Of a stretch of DNA of 64,000 nucleotides, positions 43,018 to 52,735 are shown one piece after another. This DNA comes from Rhynchopus sp. YZ270_cl-10. Its lineage: Eukaryota; Euglenozoa; Diplonemea; Diplonemida; Diplonemidae. Every line of letters starts with the position of its first letter. Within the stretch, counting starts at the first letter, position 1. A program made the position numbers and the translations under genes. Location of the stretch: NCBI GenBank assembly GCA_964035575.1, contig OZ037872.1, positions 992,001 to 1,056,000 on the forward strand, given 5' to 3'. The notes under the pieces are model-generated. The model worked only from the letters and a program-made list of their open reading frames with translations. It made no database searches and had not been told where the DNA came from.

Positions 43018-44697
43018 ATGCGTGTGTTGTTCCTTGCGGCGATGGCCGCAGCGTCGTCTGCATCCTTGGTGCAGCTGCACGCTGCGCAGAACGTGCCTGC
43101 CGGGTGGAGGCTGACGAGCGAGAAGGTTGCGCCTGGGGCGAAGTTCCACAACGTGGCGATCGGGATGAAGCGCTCGAACGTGGCGGAGCTCGACAGGCTC
43201 ATTGCGGACGTGTCGAACCCCGCAAGCCCGAACTACCTGAACTACCCGACGTACGCGGAGATGGGTGACCTGGTGCGCCCGGCAGCGTCGAACACGGCGG
43301 CAGTGAAGGCGTGGCTGGCACGCCACAACGTGAACGGTGTGGTGGAGCACGCACACGGCGACTACATGCACTTTGAGGCGACTGCGGAGCAGCTGGAGAC
43401 GATGGGTGGAGGCCAGTTCTCGACCTACGAGCACCCGACCGGGATGAAGGTGCACCGTATGACCTCGGGGGTGAACGTGCCGTCGGAGATTGCGGCTGTG
43501 ATTGACACCTTTGCTGGGTTCCACGGCTTCCCCCTGAACCCGACTGTGAGCGCAGAGAAGAAGGTGGTGACGGAGAAGGTGGAGGCCTGCGCCGGGTGCG
43601 TTGTGACCCCGCCCTTCCTGCGCACGATGTACAACATCTCCGATGTTGCCAAGAGCGGAAAGTCGAACCTGAACGCGATTGCGCAGTACCAGGGCCAGTA
43701 CGTGTCCGACTCGGACCTGGCGAGCTTCTGCGAGACGTACGACCCGTCGTCGGGCTCGTGCAAGATTGAGAAGTACGTGGGCCAGGACGAGCAGAAGGAG
43801 CCCGGTGTTGAGTCGATGCTTGACACCGAGTACATTGTGCCCCTGGGCAAGCAGGGCACCTGGGTGTACTCGTACCCGAACTTCGACTTCTGCTCGGACC
43901 TGATCAACTTCGGATCGAACGTGACGAGCGAGTCCACCTACCCCTACACCATCAGCATCAGCTACGGGTCGCAGAAGATCGACTTCTGCTCGGCAGCACT
44001 GATTGCGCGTTTCTCGCAGGACATCCAGAAGATGGGCACCATGGGGATCACCGTCATGATCTCGAGCGGAGACGACGGCAGTGGTCACGAAACCCGCCAG
44101 GGCGCCAACACCGGAAAGCTCTCCCCGTCGTACCCTGCATCGATCCCCTTCGCCGTGGCTGTGGGGTCGACCTACTTCATCTCGGGCAGCAGCGGGGCTG
44201 AGGAGGCCACCACGCAGTTCGGGTCTGGCGGTGGGTTCTCCTACGACTTCAGCGCCCCGTCGTACCAGACGGCCGACATTGCGACCTACCTGTCGACTGT
44301 CGACCTCCCCACCACCTACGCATACGCAAAGACCGGCCGTGGATCCCCCGATGTGTCTGCCCTGGGCCAGTCGTACACCGTGCGTGTGAACGGCCAGGAC
44401 ATGGGTGTGGGCGGGACCTCTGCGTCGTCCCCGGCCTTCGCAGGCATTGTGACGCTCCTGAACGAGGCCTGCCTCTCTGTGGGCGGCAAGACCCTTGGGT
44501 TCGCCAACCCGCTCTTCTACTCCAACCCGACCATGTTCCGTGACGTGACTGCGGGTACCAACGCCATTGGCGAGAACAAGGAGGGCTGGAAGGCCATCAA
44601 GGGATGGGACGCGTCCACCGGACTTGGAACCCCGGACTTCGCTAGGATGCTCCCGGTCGTCAAGGCCGCGTGCGCCGCTGCCGCCAAGAGGAACTGA
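43018..44697 (+). CDS. Sedolisin (S53) protease precursor, copy 6
   Basis: Sixth identical copy, complete, with the same flanks as the others. Confidence 0.95.
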   Translation: MRVLFLAAMAAASSASLVQLHAAQNVPAGWRLTSEKVAPGAKFHNVAIGMKRSNVAELDRLIADVSNPASPNYLNYPTYAEMGDLVRPAASNTAAVKAWLARHNVNGVVEHAHGDYMHFEATAEQLETMGGGQFSTYEHPTGMKVHRMTSGVNVPSEIAAVIDTFAGFHGFPLNPTVSAEKKVVTEKVEACAGCVVTPPFLRTMYNISDVAKSGKSNLNAIAQYQGQYVSDSDLASFCETYDPSSGSCKIEKYVGQDEQKEPGVESMLDTEYIVPLGKQGTWVYSYPNFDFCSDLINFGSNVTSESTYPYTISISYGSQKIDFCSAALIARFSQDIQKMGTMGITVMISSGDDGSGHETRQGANTGKLSPSYPASIPFAVAVGSTYFISGSSGAEEATTQFGSGGGFSYDFSAPSYQTADIATYLSTVDLPTTYAYAKTGRGSPDVSALGQSYTVRVNGQDMGVGGTSASSPAFAGIVTLLNEACLSVGGKTLGFANPLFYSNPTMFRDVTAGTNAIGENKEGWKAIKGWDASTGLGTPDFARMLPVVKAACAAAAKRN

Positions 44698-46598
44698 GTG
44701 CAGTAAAAATAAATAGCAAACAGCCGCAACAAAACAAAACAAAAAAGGTGTGAAGGTGTAAGCAGCTGTTTGTATTTTTTTGTTTCTTTTCCTCTCCTCT
44801 TCCTCTGCAGTCCCAGACAGGACAACAAGACCAGAACTCGCTGTACGCGGACTGTGTACCTGTTTTCCCATTGATGTGCTCTTACCCAGGTGTTTGCCAG
44901 CGTGTGTGTATACGTATACGGGGCACATTCATAGTTGGAAGCCGGTACCATCTACACCCCTCCCCAGAGGATTCCCCTCTTTTTTCCATTAAACACGTGT
45001 TTGTTATGCAGCGCGCACCCCCCACCACCACGCCTTTGCTGTGCGGGGGGATGCGGACTGCCTGTTCTCCTGATGTGACATTGCTTGTCCTGTTCCCTGT
45101 TTTTTTCTTCTTCTTTCTCTCTTTTCTTTTTCAAACTTGACAAAAACGTGGACAATAGCTTTTCTGTGTATTGAGGTGATGGTGGGGGAGGGGGGAGGGA
45201 GAGGAGGGCAAGTAAGGGCCAGGGCTGTCCCGCATGCGGGGTTCTGCGTGTGGGTGGCCCATGGTCTCCTCCTCCTCCTCTTCCTCCTCCTCTCCTCCTC
45301 TCCGCCGTACCTTGGTAATTTGCTATGTGTGCCACGTTTTGTTTGTTCACAAAAAACGTACCCACTTTTTTCTCTTGCAGATGGGTTAAGATGTATGTGC
45401 ACAAGAGACACATTCATCTGCCAACCTTTCTTTCCTTTTTCCTTTTTTCATCCTTTTGTTCTAGTGCACAGGTGTGCTTGTCTGTGGGTCTCTGTCCCGC
45501 TGCATTGCCAAGCCCTTGTTTGCTTTGGTGTACTATAAACGTTGTTGAAAACCACCCAAATGCGCGTGTGGGTCCATGCTCTGCTCCCGTGTGTGTGGTG
45601 TGGGCCCCCGCGTTGGAATCACGCAACCCCCTGTCGTCCACGGTCTAACTCCACTCCCTCGCCCCCCCTTCCCAACCCCCTTTTGTTTATGTCTGTCATC
45701 ATTCTGCTGCTGTCGGAAGGGAAAGCAAAGCCGTGGAAGGATTGGGCTGCACTGAACTGGGCTTCGGGAGGGGGGTCGGGGGGCTTCATGCCTCCCACCC
45801 CCCTCCCCCGTTTGTGTGCCCCCGCTGTTCTTCTGGTCTCCCCTCTCACACTGCCGCCACCAGAGTGGCAGCACCCCTGTGCTCATGGTGGCGGTGGTGG
45901 TGGTGGTGGTGGTGGAAATATGCAGGAGGCAGCGCGCGTCGTGTATTGCCACAGATCCGCGTTTGTCCCACAAACGAAGGCTTTTTTTTTTAATATTTTT
46001 ATTGCAGAACTGGCAACAGTCGAGTCTTGTTTCCGATATGTGAAAATGTGACCAAAAGGGGAACCGGAACTGTGTTCTGTGTTCTGTGTGGTACATCCTA
46101 GGGTGTCCACATGGATACAGTTAAGTTTTCAAACAAATTAAGCATGCGAAGGAAAAGAAAACGAAAAAAAACTACAAAATACCGAGGGATGCATGTGTCC
46201 CGCCAACGGATCAACCACACAAATAACGTAATAGAAAACAATTATAAAAAAAAAGGGGGGGGCGCAACCTGTTTCTTCGATACTCCCCTGCCACCCCTTT
46301 CCTTTAGGCGCGACAACGCCATACTGTCCTTTGAATCTCTCCTCACATGCACTCTGTCTCCGCTCATGGGATGGACTTGCCTTGCTGCACACTTGACTAA
46401 CTTAAATGTTCTCCGCACAACGGCCAGTAATAAACGGGAATAGCTACGGGAAGGAAATGTGCGCATATTTATCGTTTTACCTCACCATTTTACGCCCGCT
46501 TCCCCTTCTGGGAGCAGCCACCTCAGACCCCACTTCACCCCACCGCACCCGCACCCGCACCCCACAGGAACCACAAGACAAAGCAAAAGGCCAAGACA

Positions 46599-48278
46599 AT
46601 GCGTGTGTTGTTCCTTGCGGCGATGGCCGCAGCGTCGTCTGCATCCTTGGTGCAGCTGCACGCTGCGCAGAACGTGCCTGCCGGGTGGAGGCTGACGAGC
46701 GAGAAGGTTGCGCCTGGGGCGAAGTTCCACAACGTGGCGATCGGGATGAAGCGCTCGAACGTGGCGGAGCTCGACAGGCTCATTGCGGACGTGTCGAACC
46801 CCGCAAGCCCGAACTACCTGAACTACCCGACGTACGCGGAGATGGGTGACCTGGTGCGCCCGGCAGCGTCGAACACGGCGGCAGTGAAGGCGTGGCTGGC
46901 ACGCCACAACGTGAACGGTGTGGTGGAGCACGCACACGGCGACTACATGCACTTTGAGGCGACTGCGGAGCAGCTGGAGACGATGGGTGGAGGCCAGTTC
47001 TCGACCTACGAGCACCCGACCGGGATGAAGGTGCACCGTATGACCTCGGGGGTGAACGTGCCGTCGGAGATTGCGGCTGTGATTGACACCTTTGCTGGGT
47101 TCCACGGCTTCCCCCTGAACCCGACTGTGAGCGCAGAGAAGAAGGTGGTGACGGAGAAGGTGGAGGCCTGCGCCGGGTGCGTTGTGACCCCGCCCTTCCT
47201 GCGCACGATGTACAACATCTCCGATGTTGCCAAGAGCGGAAAGTCGAACCTGAACGCGATTGCGCAGTACCAGGGCCAGTACGTGTCCGACTCGGACCTG
47301 GCGAGCTTCTGCGAGACGTACGACCCGTCGTCGGGCTCGTGCAAGATTGAGAAGTACGTGGGCCAGGACGAGCAGAAGGAGCCCGGTGTTGAGTCGATGC
47401 TTGACACCGAGTACATTGTGCCCCTGGGCAAGCAGGGCACCTGGGTGTACTCGTACCCGAACTTCGACTTCTGCTCGGACCTGATCAACTTCGGATCGAA
47501 CGTGACGAGCGAGTCCACCTACCCCTACACCATCAGCATCAGCTACGGGTCGCAGAAGATCGACTTCTGCTCGGCAGCACTGATTGCGCGTTTCTCGCAG
47601 GACATCCAGAAGATGGGCACCATGGGGATCACCGTCATGATCTCGAGCGGAGACGACGGCAGTGGTCACGAAACCCGCCAGGGCGCCAACACCGGAAAGC
47701 TCTCCCCGTCGTACCCTGCATCGATCCCCTTCGCCGTGGCTGTGGGGTCGACCTACTTCATCTCGGGCAGCAGCGGGGCTGAGGAGGCCACCACGCAGTT
47801 CGGGTCTGGCGGTGGGTTCTCCTACGACTTCAGCGCCCCGTCGTACCAGACGGCCGACATTGCGACCTACCTGTCGACTGTCGACCTCCCCACCACCTAC
47901 GCATACGCAAAGACCGGCCGTGGATCCCCCGATGTGTCTGCCCTGGGCCAGTCGTACACCGTGCGTGTGAACGGCCAGGACATGGGTGTGGGCGGGACCT
48001 CTGCGTCGTCCCCGGCCTTCGCAGGCATTGTGACGCTCCTGAACGAGGCCTGCCTCTCTGTGGGCGGCAAGACCCTTGGGTTCGCCAACCCGCTCTTCTA
48101 CTCCAACCCGACCATGTTCCGTGACGTGACTGCGGGTACCAACGCCATTGGCGAGAACAAGGAGGGCTGGAAGGCCATCAAGGGATGGGACGCGTCCACC
48201 GGACTTGGAACCCCGGACTTCGCTAGGATGCTCCCGGTCGTCAAGGCCGCGTGCGCCGCTGCCGCCAAGAGGAACTGA
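46599..48278 (+). CDS. Sedolisin (S53) protease precursor, copy 7
   Basis: Last complete copy. It is followed by a full spacer but no eighth gene: the repeat stops at 50101, just upstream of where the next ATG would be. Confidence 0.95.
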   Translation: MRVLFLAAMAAASSASLVQLHAAQNVPAGWRLTSEKVAPGAKFHNVAIGMKRSNVAELDRLIADVSNPASPNYLNYPTYAEMGDLVRPAASNTAAVKAWLARHNVNGVVEHAHGDYMHFEATAEQLETMGGGQFSTYEHPTGMKVHRMTSGVNVPSEIAAVIDTFAGFHGFPLNPTVSAEKKVVTEKVEACAGCVVTPPFLRTMYNISDVAKSGKSNLNAIAQYQGQYVSDSDLASFCETYDPSSGSCKIEKYVGQDEQKEPGVESMLDTEYIVPLGKQGTWVYSYPNFDFCSDLINFGSNVTSESTYPYTISISYGSQKIDFCSAALIARFSQDIQKMGTMGITVMISSGDDGSGHETRQGANTGKLSPSYPASIPFAVAVGSTYFISGSSGAEEATTQFGSGGGFSYDFSAPSYQTADIATYLSTVDLPTTYAYAKTGRGSPDVSALGQSYTVRVNGQDMGVGGTSASSPAFAGIVTLLNEACLSVGGKTLGFANPLFYSNPTMFRDVTAGTNAIGENKEGWKAIKGWDASTGLGTPDFARMLPVVKAACAAAAKRN

Positions 48279-48787
48279 GTGCAGTAAAAATAAATAGCAA
48301 ACAGCCGCAACAAAACAAAACAAAAAAGGTGTGAAGGTGTAAGCAGCTGTTTGTATTTTTTTGTTTCTTTTCCTCTCCTCTTCCTCTGCAGTCCCAGACA
48401 GGACAACAAGACCAGAACTCGCTGTACGCGGACTGTGTACCTGTTTTCCCATTGATGTGCTCTTACCCAGGTGTTTGCCAGCGTGTGTGTATACGTATAC
48501 GGGGCACATTCATAGTTGGAAGCCGGTACCATCTACACCCCTCCCCAGAGGATTCCCCTCTTTTTTCCATTAAACACGTGTTTGTTATGCAGCGCGCACC
48601 CCCCACCACCACGCCTTTGCTGTGCGGGGGGATGCGGACTGCCTGTTCTCCTGATGTGACATTGCTTGTCCTGTTCCCTGTTTTTTTCTTCTTCTTTCTC
48701 TCTTTTCTTTTTCAAACTTGACAAAAACGTGGACAATAGCTTTTCTGTGTATTGAGGTGATGGTGGGGGAGGGGGGAGGGAGAGGAG

Positions 48788-50101
48788 GGCAAGTAAGGGC
48801 CAGGGCTGTCCCGCATGCGGGGTTCTGCGTGTGGGTGGCCCATGGTCTCCTCCTCCTCCTCTTCCTCCTCCTCTCCTCCTCTCCGCCGTACCTTGGTAAT
48901 TTGCTATGTGTGCCACGTTTTGTTTGTTCACAAAAAACGTACCCACTTTTTTCTCTTGCAGATGGGTTAAGATGTATGTGCACAAGAGACACATTCATCT
49001 GCCAACCTTTCTTTCCTTTTTCCTTTTTTCATCCTTTTGTTCTAGTGCACAGGTGTGCTTGTCTGTGGGTCTCTGTCCCGCTGCATTGCCAAGCCCTTGT
49101 TTGCTTTGGTGTACTATAAACGTTGTTGAAAACCACCCAAATGCGCGTGTGGGTCCATGCTCTGCTCCCGTGTGTGTGGTGTGGGCCCCCGCGTTGGAAT
49201 CACGCAACCCCCTGTCGTCCACGGTCTAACTCCACTCCCTCGCCCCCCCTTCCCAACCCCCTTTTGTTTATGTCTGTCATCATTCTGCTGCTGTCGGAAG
49301 GGAAAGCAAAGCCGTGGAAGGATTGGGCTGCACTGAACTGGGCTTCGGGAGGGGGGTCGGGGGGCTTCATGCCTCCCACCCCCCTCCCCCGTTTGTGTGC
49401 CCCCGCTGTTCTTCTGGTCTCCCCTCTCACACTGCCGCCACCAGAGTGGCAGCACCCCTGTGCTCATGGTGGCGGTGGTGGTGGTGGTGGTGGTGGAAAT
49501 ATGCAGGAGGCAGCGCGCGTCGTGTATTGCCACAGATCCGCGTTTGTCCCACAAACGAAGGCTTTTTTTTTTAATATTTTTATTGCAGAACTGGCAACAG
49601 TCGAGTCTTGTTTCCGATATGTGAAAATGTGACCAAAAGGGGAACCGGAACTGTGTTCTGTGTTCTGTGTGGTACATCCTAGGGTGTCCACATGGATACA
49701 GTTAAGTTTTCAAACAAATTAAGCATGCGAAGGAAAAGAAAACGAAAAAAAACTACAAAATACCGAGGGATGCATGTGTCCCGCCAACGGATCAACCACA
49801 CAAATAACGTAATAGAAAACAATTATAAAAAAAAAGGGGGGGGCGCAACCTGTTTCTTCGATACTCCCCTGCCACCCCTTTCCTTTAGGCGCGACAACGC
49901 CATACTGTCCTTTGAATCTCTCCTCACATGCACTCTGTCTCCGCTCATGGGATGGACTTGCCTTGCTGCACACTTGACTAACTTAAATGTTCTCCGCACA
50001 ACGGCCAGTAATAAACGGGAATAGCTACGGGAAGGAAATGTGCGCATATTTATCGTTTTACCTCACCATTTTACGCCCGCTTCCCCTTCTGGGAGCAGCC
50101 A
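48788..50101 (+). repeat. Partial protease unit (upstream region only)
   Basis: Identical to the first 1,314 bases of the unit, ending in GGGAGCAGCCA, about 80 bases short of the protease start. It therefore sets the whole protease upstream region in front of the TPR gene at 50280. Confidence 0.95.
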
Positions 50102-50140
50102 TACTGTCCTTTGAGTCTCTCCTCACATGCACTCTGCTCC
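50099..50140 (+). promoter_or_regulatory. Second copy of CCATACTGTCCTTTGA upstream module
   Basis: CCATACTGTCCTTTGAGTCT followed by CTCCTCACATGCACTCTG lies right at the array edge. It repeats the module at 49900-49947 (24833-24880 in unit 1) with one substitution before diverging. A conserved block 140-280 bases before two unrelated genes could be a promoter element or the crossover site of the rearrangement. Confidence 0.5.
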
Positions 50141-50279
50141 GCCACCTGAGCAGTCCCTAATTGTCTCTCCATGGTACTCACTTCACGATTACACCTTACT
50201 TCAAACTTGCCACGTCTTGACTTTTTCTCCCGATTCACCCTTCTGAAACCCCACACCACGAGACACTGCGACCGTCAAC

Positions 50280-51977
50280 ATGGCAGCTCTTCCCGAAGGT
50301 TACCCCCGATTGGGTTCGTGGGTGTGGCATGGCATCACCCTATGTGAGGATGCACACCAAACCTTCCACAACGCACTGCGCTGGATGTTCACCTACAACC
50401 ACGAGGAAGCGTTGCGCTGTTTCGAGAAGGCTATCGCACTGGACCCTACGTCACCAATGTGTCTGTGGGGTGCTGCGTACTGCCTGGGGCCTAGCTACAA
50501 CCTGCCGTGGAGGTTCATCCCCGACGAGAAGGTCAAGCGTGCACATGAGTACAGCAAAGCTGCAGTGAAGGTGGCCGAGGCACACGGCAACGCACACGAG
50601 GTGGACCTCTGCAGGGCGCTCTGTCTGCGCTACCCTGAACCGCAGAAGGACAAAGACACATGGCAACAATGGACGGAAAGCTACTCTGCAGCCATGACAG
50701 CGCTTGCCAACTCATTCGAAGCAGGGACCAACGTGGATCTTCTCGTGCTCACTGCGGAGTCAATCATGAGCATAACGCCATGGAAACTGTGGAACATCAA
50801 AACCGGTGAACACTCCCCCGCTCCCGCACGGACCGGCGAAGCCATCTGCATGCTGGAACGTGCCATGGCATTGGTAAAGGAAAAGAACCTCCCCCACCAC
50901 ACAGGGGCCCTGCACTTCTACATCCACCTGATGGAGATGTCGCACACACCCGAGAAGGCGCTCCCCGCATACGATGTGTTGGTGTCGGGCATCTGTCCCG
51001 ATGCTGCGCATCTGCTGCATATGGGGACACACATCGGGATTCTCTGTGGGGAGTACCACAAAGGGATTGTGCACAACCTGGCTGCGGTTGAGGCAGACAA
51101 AAGGTACATCCAGTATGTGGGGACGAACAAGCTGTTCTACATGACGTACCTGCTGCACAACCTGCACTTTGTCATTTATGGTGCTATGTTTGCAGGTGAC
51201 TTCGATGCTGCACTTCACGCATCGAACCTCATCAGAGAAGTAATGCCCGACGACGTGCTCCAGTGGTGCAACCTCCACGTTTTCTCGGAAACCTACCGTG
51301 CAGTGAAGTACCACGTCTTTGTGCGCTTTGGGCGTTGGGAAGACATCCTCGCAGAGCCCTTCCCGGAAAACGCAGACCTTCACTGTTACCAAACCTGCGT
51401 GCTGCACTACACCCGTGCACTCGCATTTGCACTAGGCCGCAACGACACTGCAAAGGCAGAGGCAGAGTGCGTACTATTTGAAGCTGCATACGAAAGGGTC
51501 CCTCCTGGACGTGGCCGCCTGCTGCACAACAACACAGGTCGCGACCTGCTGGACGTGGCACGCGAGATGATGTACGGCGAGGTTATGTTCCGTGCCGGAC
51601 GCATGGAGGAGGGTGTGCGGCGGGTGGAGCGGGCGGTGGCGATGGAGGACAACCTTCCTTATGACGAGCCGTGGGGTGTCATGCAGCCGACACGCCATGC
51701 TTTGGGGGCGCTTCTGTTGGAGATGGGGCGGGCGGCTGAGGCGCTTGTTGTGTTCAACGAGGACCTAGGGCTGGAGGAAGACGTGCCAAGACCTGCGATG
51801 CACGTGGACAACATATGGGCGATGCTTGGTGTGGTTGACGCATCACACGAGCTTGGCAAAGACGTGCCGAAGACATTCAAAGCGCGTCTCCAGATTGCCC
51901 TCGCCAGGGCACACCCTTCCATCAAGGCGTCGTGCTTCTGCCGGGTGTCGAAGTACGGAACAAAGTGTTGCAAATGA
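50280..51977 (+). CDS. TPR-repeat protein, paralogue A
   Basis: A 565-residue soluble protein without signal peptide or membrane segment. A TPR-like helix pair lies at ~35-68 (FTYNHEEALRCFEKAIALDP, then CLWGAAYCLG). A second conserved core at ~205-260 has LHFYIHLMEM and HLLHMGTHIGILCGEY, matching the YIHxxE and HMxxHI signatures of a TPR family found in bacteria and many algae. C-terminal TPR-like helices (~475-505) contain HALGALLLEMGRAAEALVVF. Its role is unknown; TPRs usually mediate protein contacts, and the conserved His-rich core could bind a metal or small ligand (inference). The start ATG is 18 bases after an AG that ends a C/T-rich tract. It is a tandem duplicate of the gene at 52736. 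Confidence 0.85.
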   Translation: MAALPEGYPRLGSWVWHGITLCEDAHQTFHNALRWMFTYNHEEALRCFEKAIALDPTSPMCLWGAAYCLGPSYNLPWRFIPDEKVKRAHEYSKAAVKVAEAHGNAHEVDLCRALCLRYPEPQKDKDTWQQWTESYSAAMTALANSFEAGTNVDLLVLTAESIMSITPWKLWNIKTGEHSPAPARTGEAICMLERAMALVKEKNLPHHTGALHFYIHLMEMSHTPEKALPAYDVLVSGICPDAAHLLHMGTHIGILCGEYHKGIVHNLAAVEADKRYIQYVGTNKLFYMTYLLHNLHFVIYGAMFAGDFDAALHASNLIREVMPDDVLQWCNLHVFSETYRAVKYHVFVRFGRWEDILAEPFPENADLHCYQTCVLHYTRALAFALGRNDTAKAEAECVLFEAAYERVPPGRGRLLHNNTGRDLLDVAREMMYGEVMFRAGRMEEGVRRVERAVAMEDNLPYDEPWGVMQPTRHALGALLLEMGRAAEALVVFNEDLGLEEDVPRPAMHVDNIWAMLGVVDASHELGKDVPKTFKARLQIALARAHPSIKASCFCRVSKYGTKCCK

Positions 51978-52735
51978 TCCGCACACTTCGTTCGTATTCT
52001 TCGATACATTGCTCCTCTTACTTGACGTGTGGTGTGGGTATACATTGATTTCCTTCCTGGAATATGGCTCATTTTAGTGTGGCGTGTACTTCAATCCATG
52101 TGTCCTTCAGGATGACTATTCAAATAGCCACTCAAAACAAACAATGCTGTGGGAGGGAGGGGTGGCGTGGTTTTATGGTTTGAGACATCCGTTAAAACCT
52201 GCCCTTAAACGTGCTAAGAGAAATAGAATATAATGCGACTTTCCATTGAACGATGTGTTGTCTGAATGTAGGAAAAGTTCATTTTTTTTATTGTAGAAGC
52301 GAACAACAGACAACAATATTTTTCCTCACCCCGTACAGTCTTTTTAAGAAACAAGAAAAGTAACGAGTTTCTCGAGTATTTTTTTTTCTCTTTTTTTTTT
52401 TTTGGAAAGATGCGTCCCGCACCTCGAGATATGTGGCCGATTTCCTTCTTTCTGACCACAGCGTTTTGCTCCCCCCCCCCCTTTTATCCACAGATGATAA
52501 TACCCCCCCCCCCCCCCCAACAAAGGTTGTACTTAGCACAACCCTCCTCGTATGCCCTCTGTTCTCACCTTTTCAAACCCCCCCGCCCACCTACCTACCT
52601 CCCCCCTCCAAATTTCTCTTCAATCAACGGGCCCAAACGGATCCTCTAATATGCTTCAGTACCCCCTCTCTTCCCTTTTTCCTGTTCACCTCTACCCTCC
52701 GCATTCTCCTCACATAAATTCCACAGAAACACAAG
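51978..52735. other. Spacer between TPR genes
   Basis: Contains T runs, C runs (near 52470 and 52505) and a long pyrimidine-rich tract ending in CCACAG at 52726, nine bases before the next ATG. No other gene. Confidence 0.6.

Larger units (their letters stand above)
23721..50101 (+). repeat. Seven 3,581-bp protease-gene tandem units plus a partial
   Basis: The sequence from GGCAAGTAAGGG at 23721 repeats every 3,581 bases (27302, 30883, 34464, 38045, 41626, 45207). A partial unit of 1,314 bases starts at 48788. All open frames, on both strands and in spacers, have the same length and translation in every unit, and spot checks of bases show no differences. Each unit has one protease gene and a ~1.9-kb spacer. 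Perfect identity points to very recent amplification or strong homogenisation, or to an assembly-made copy number. Confidence 0.97.
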
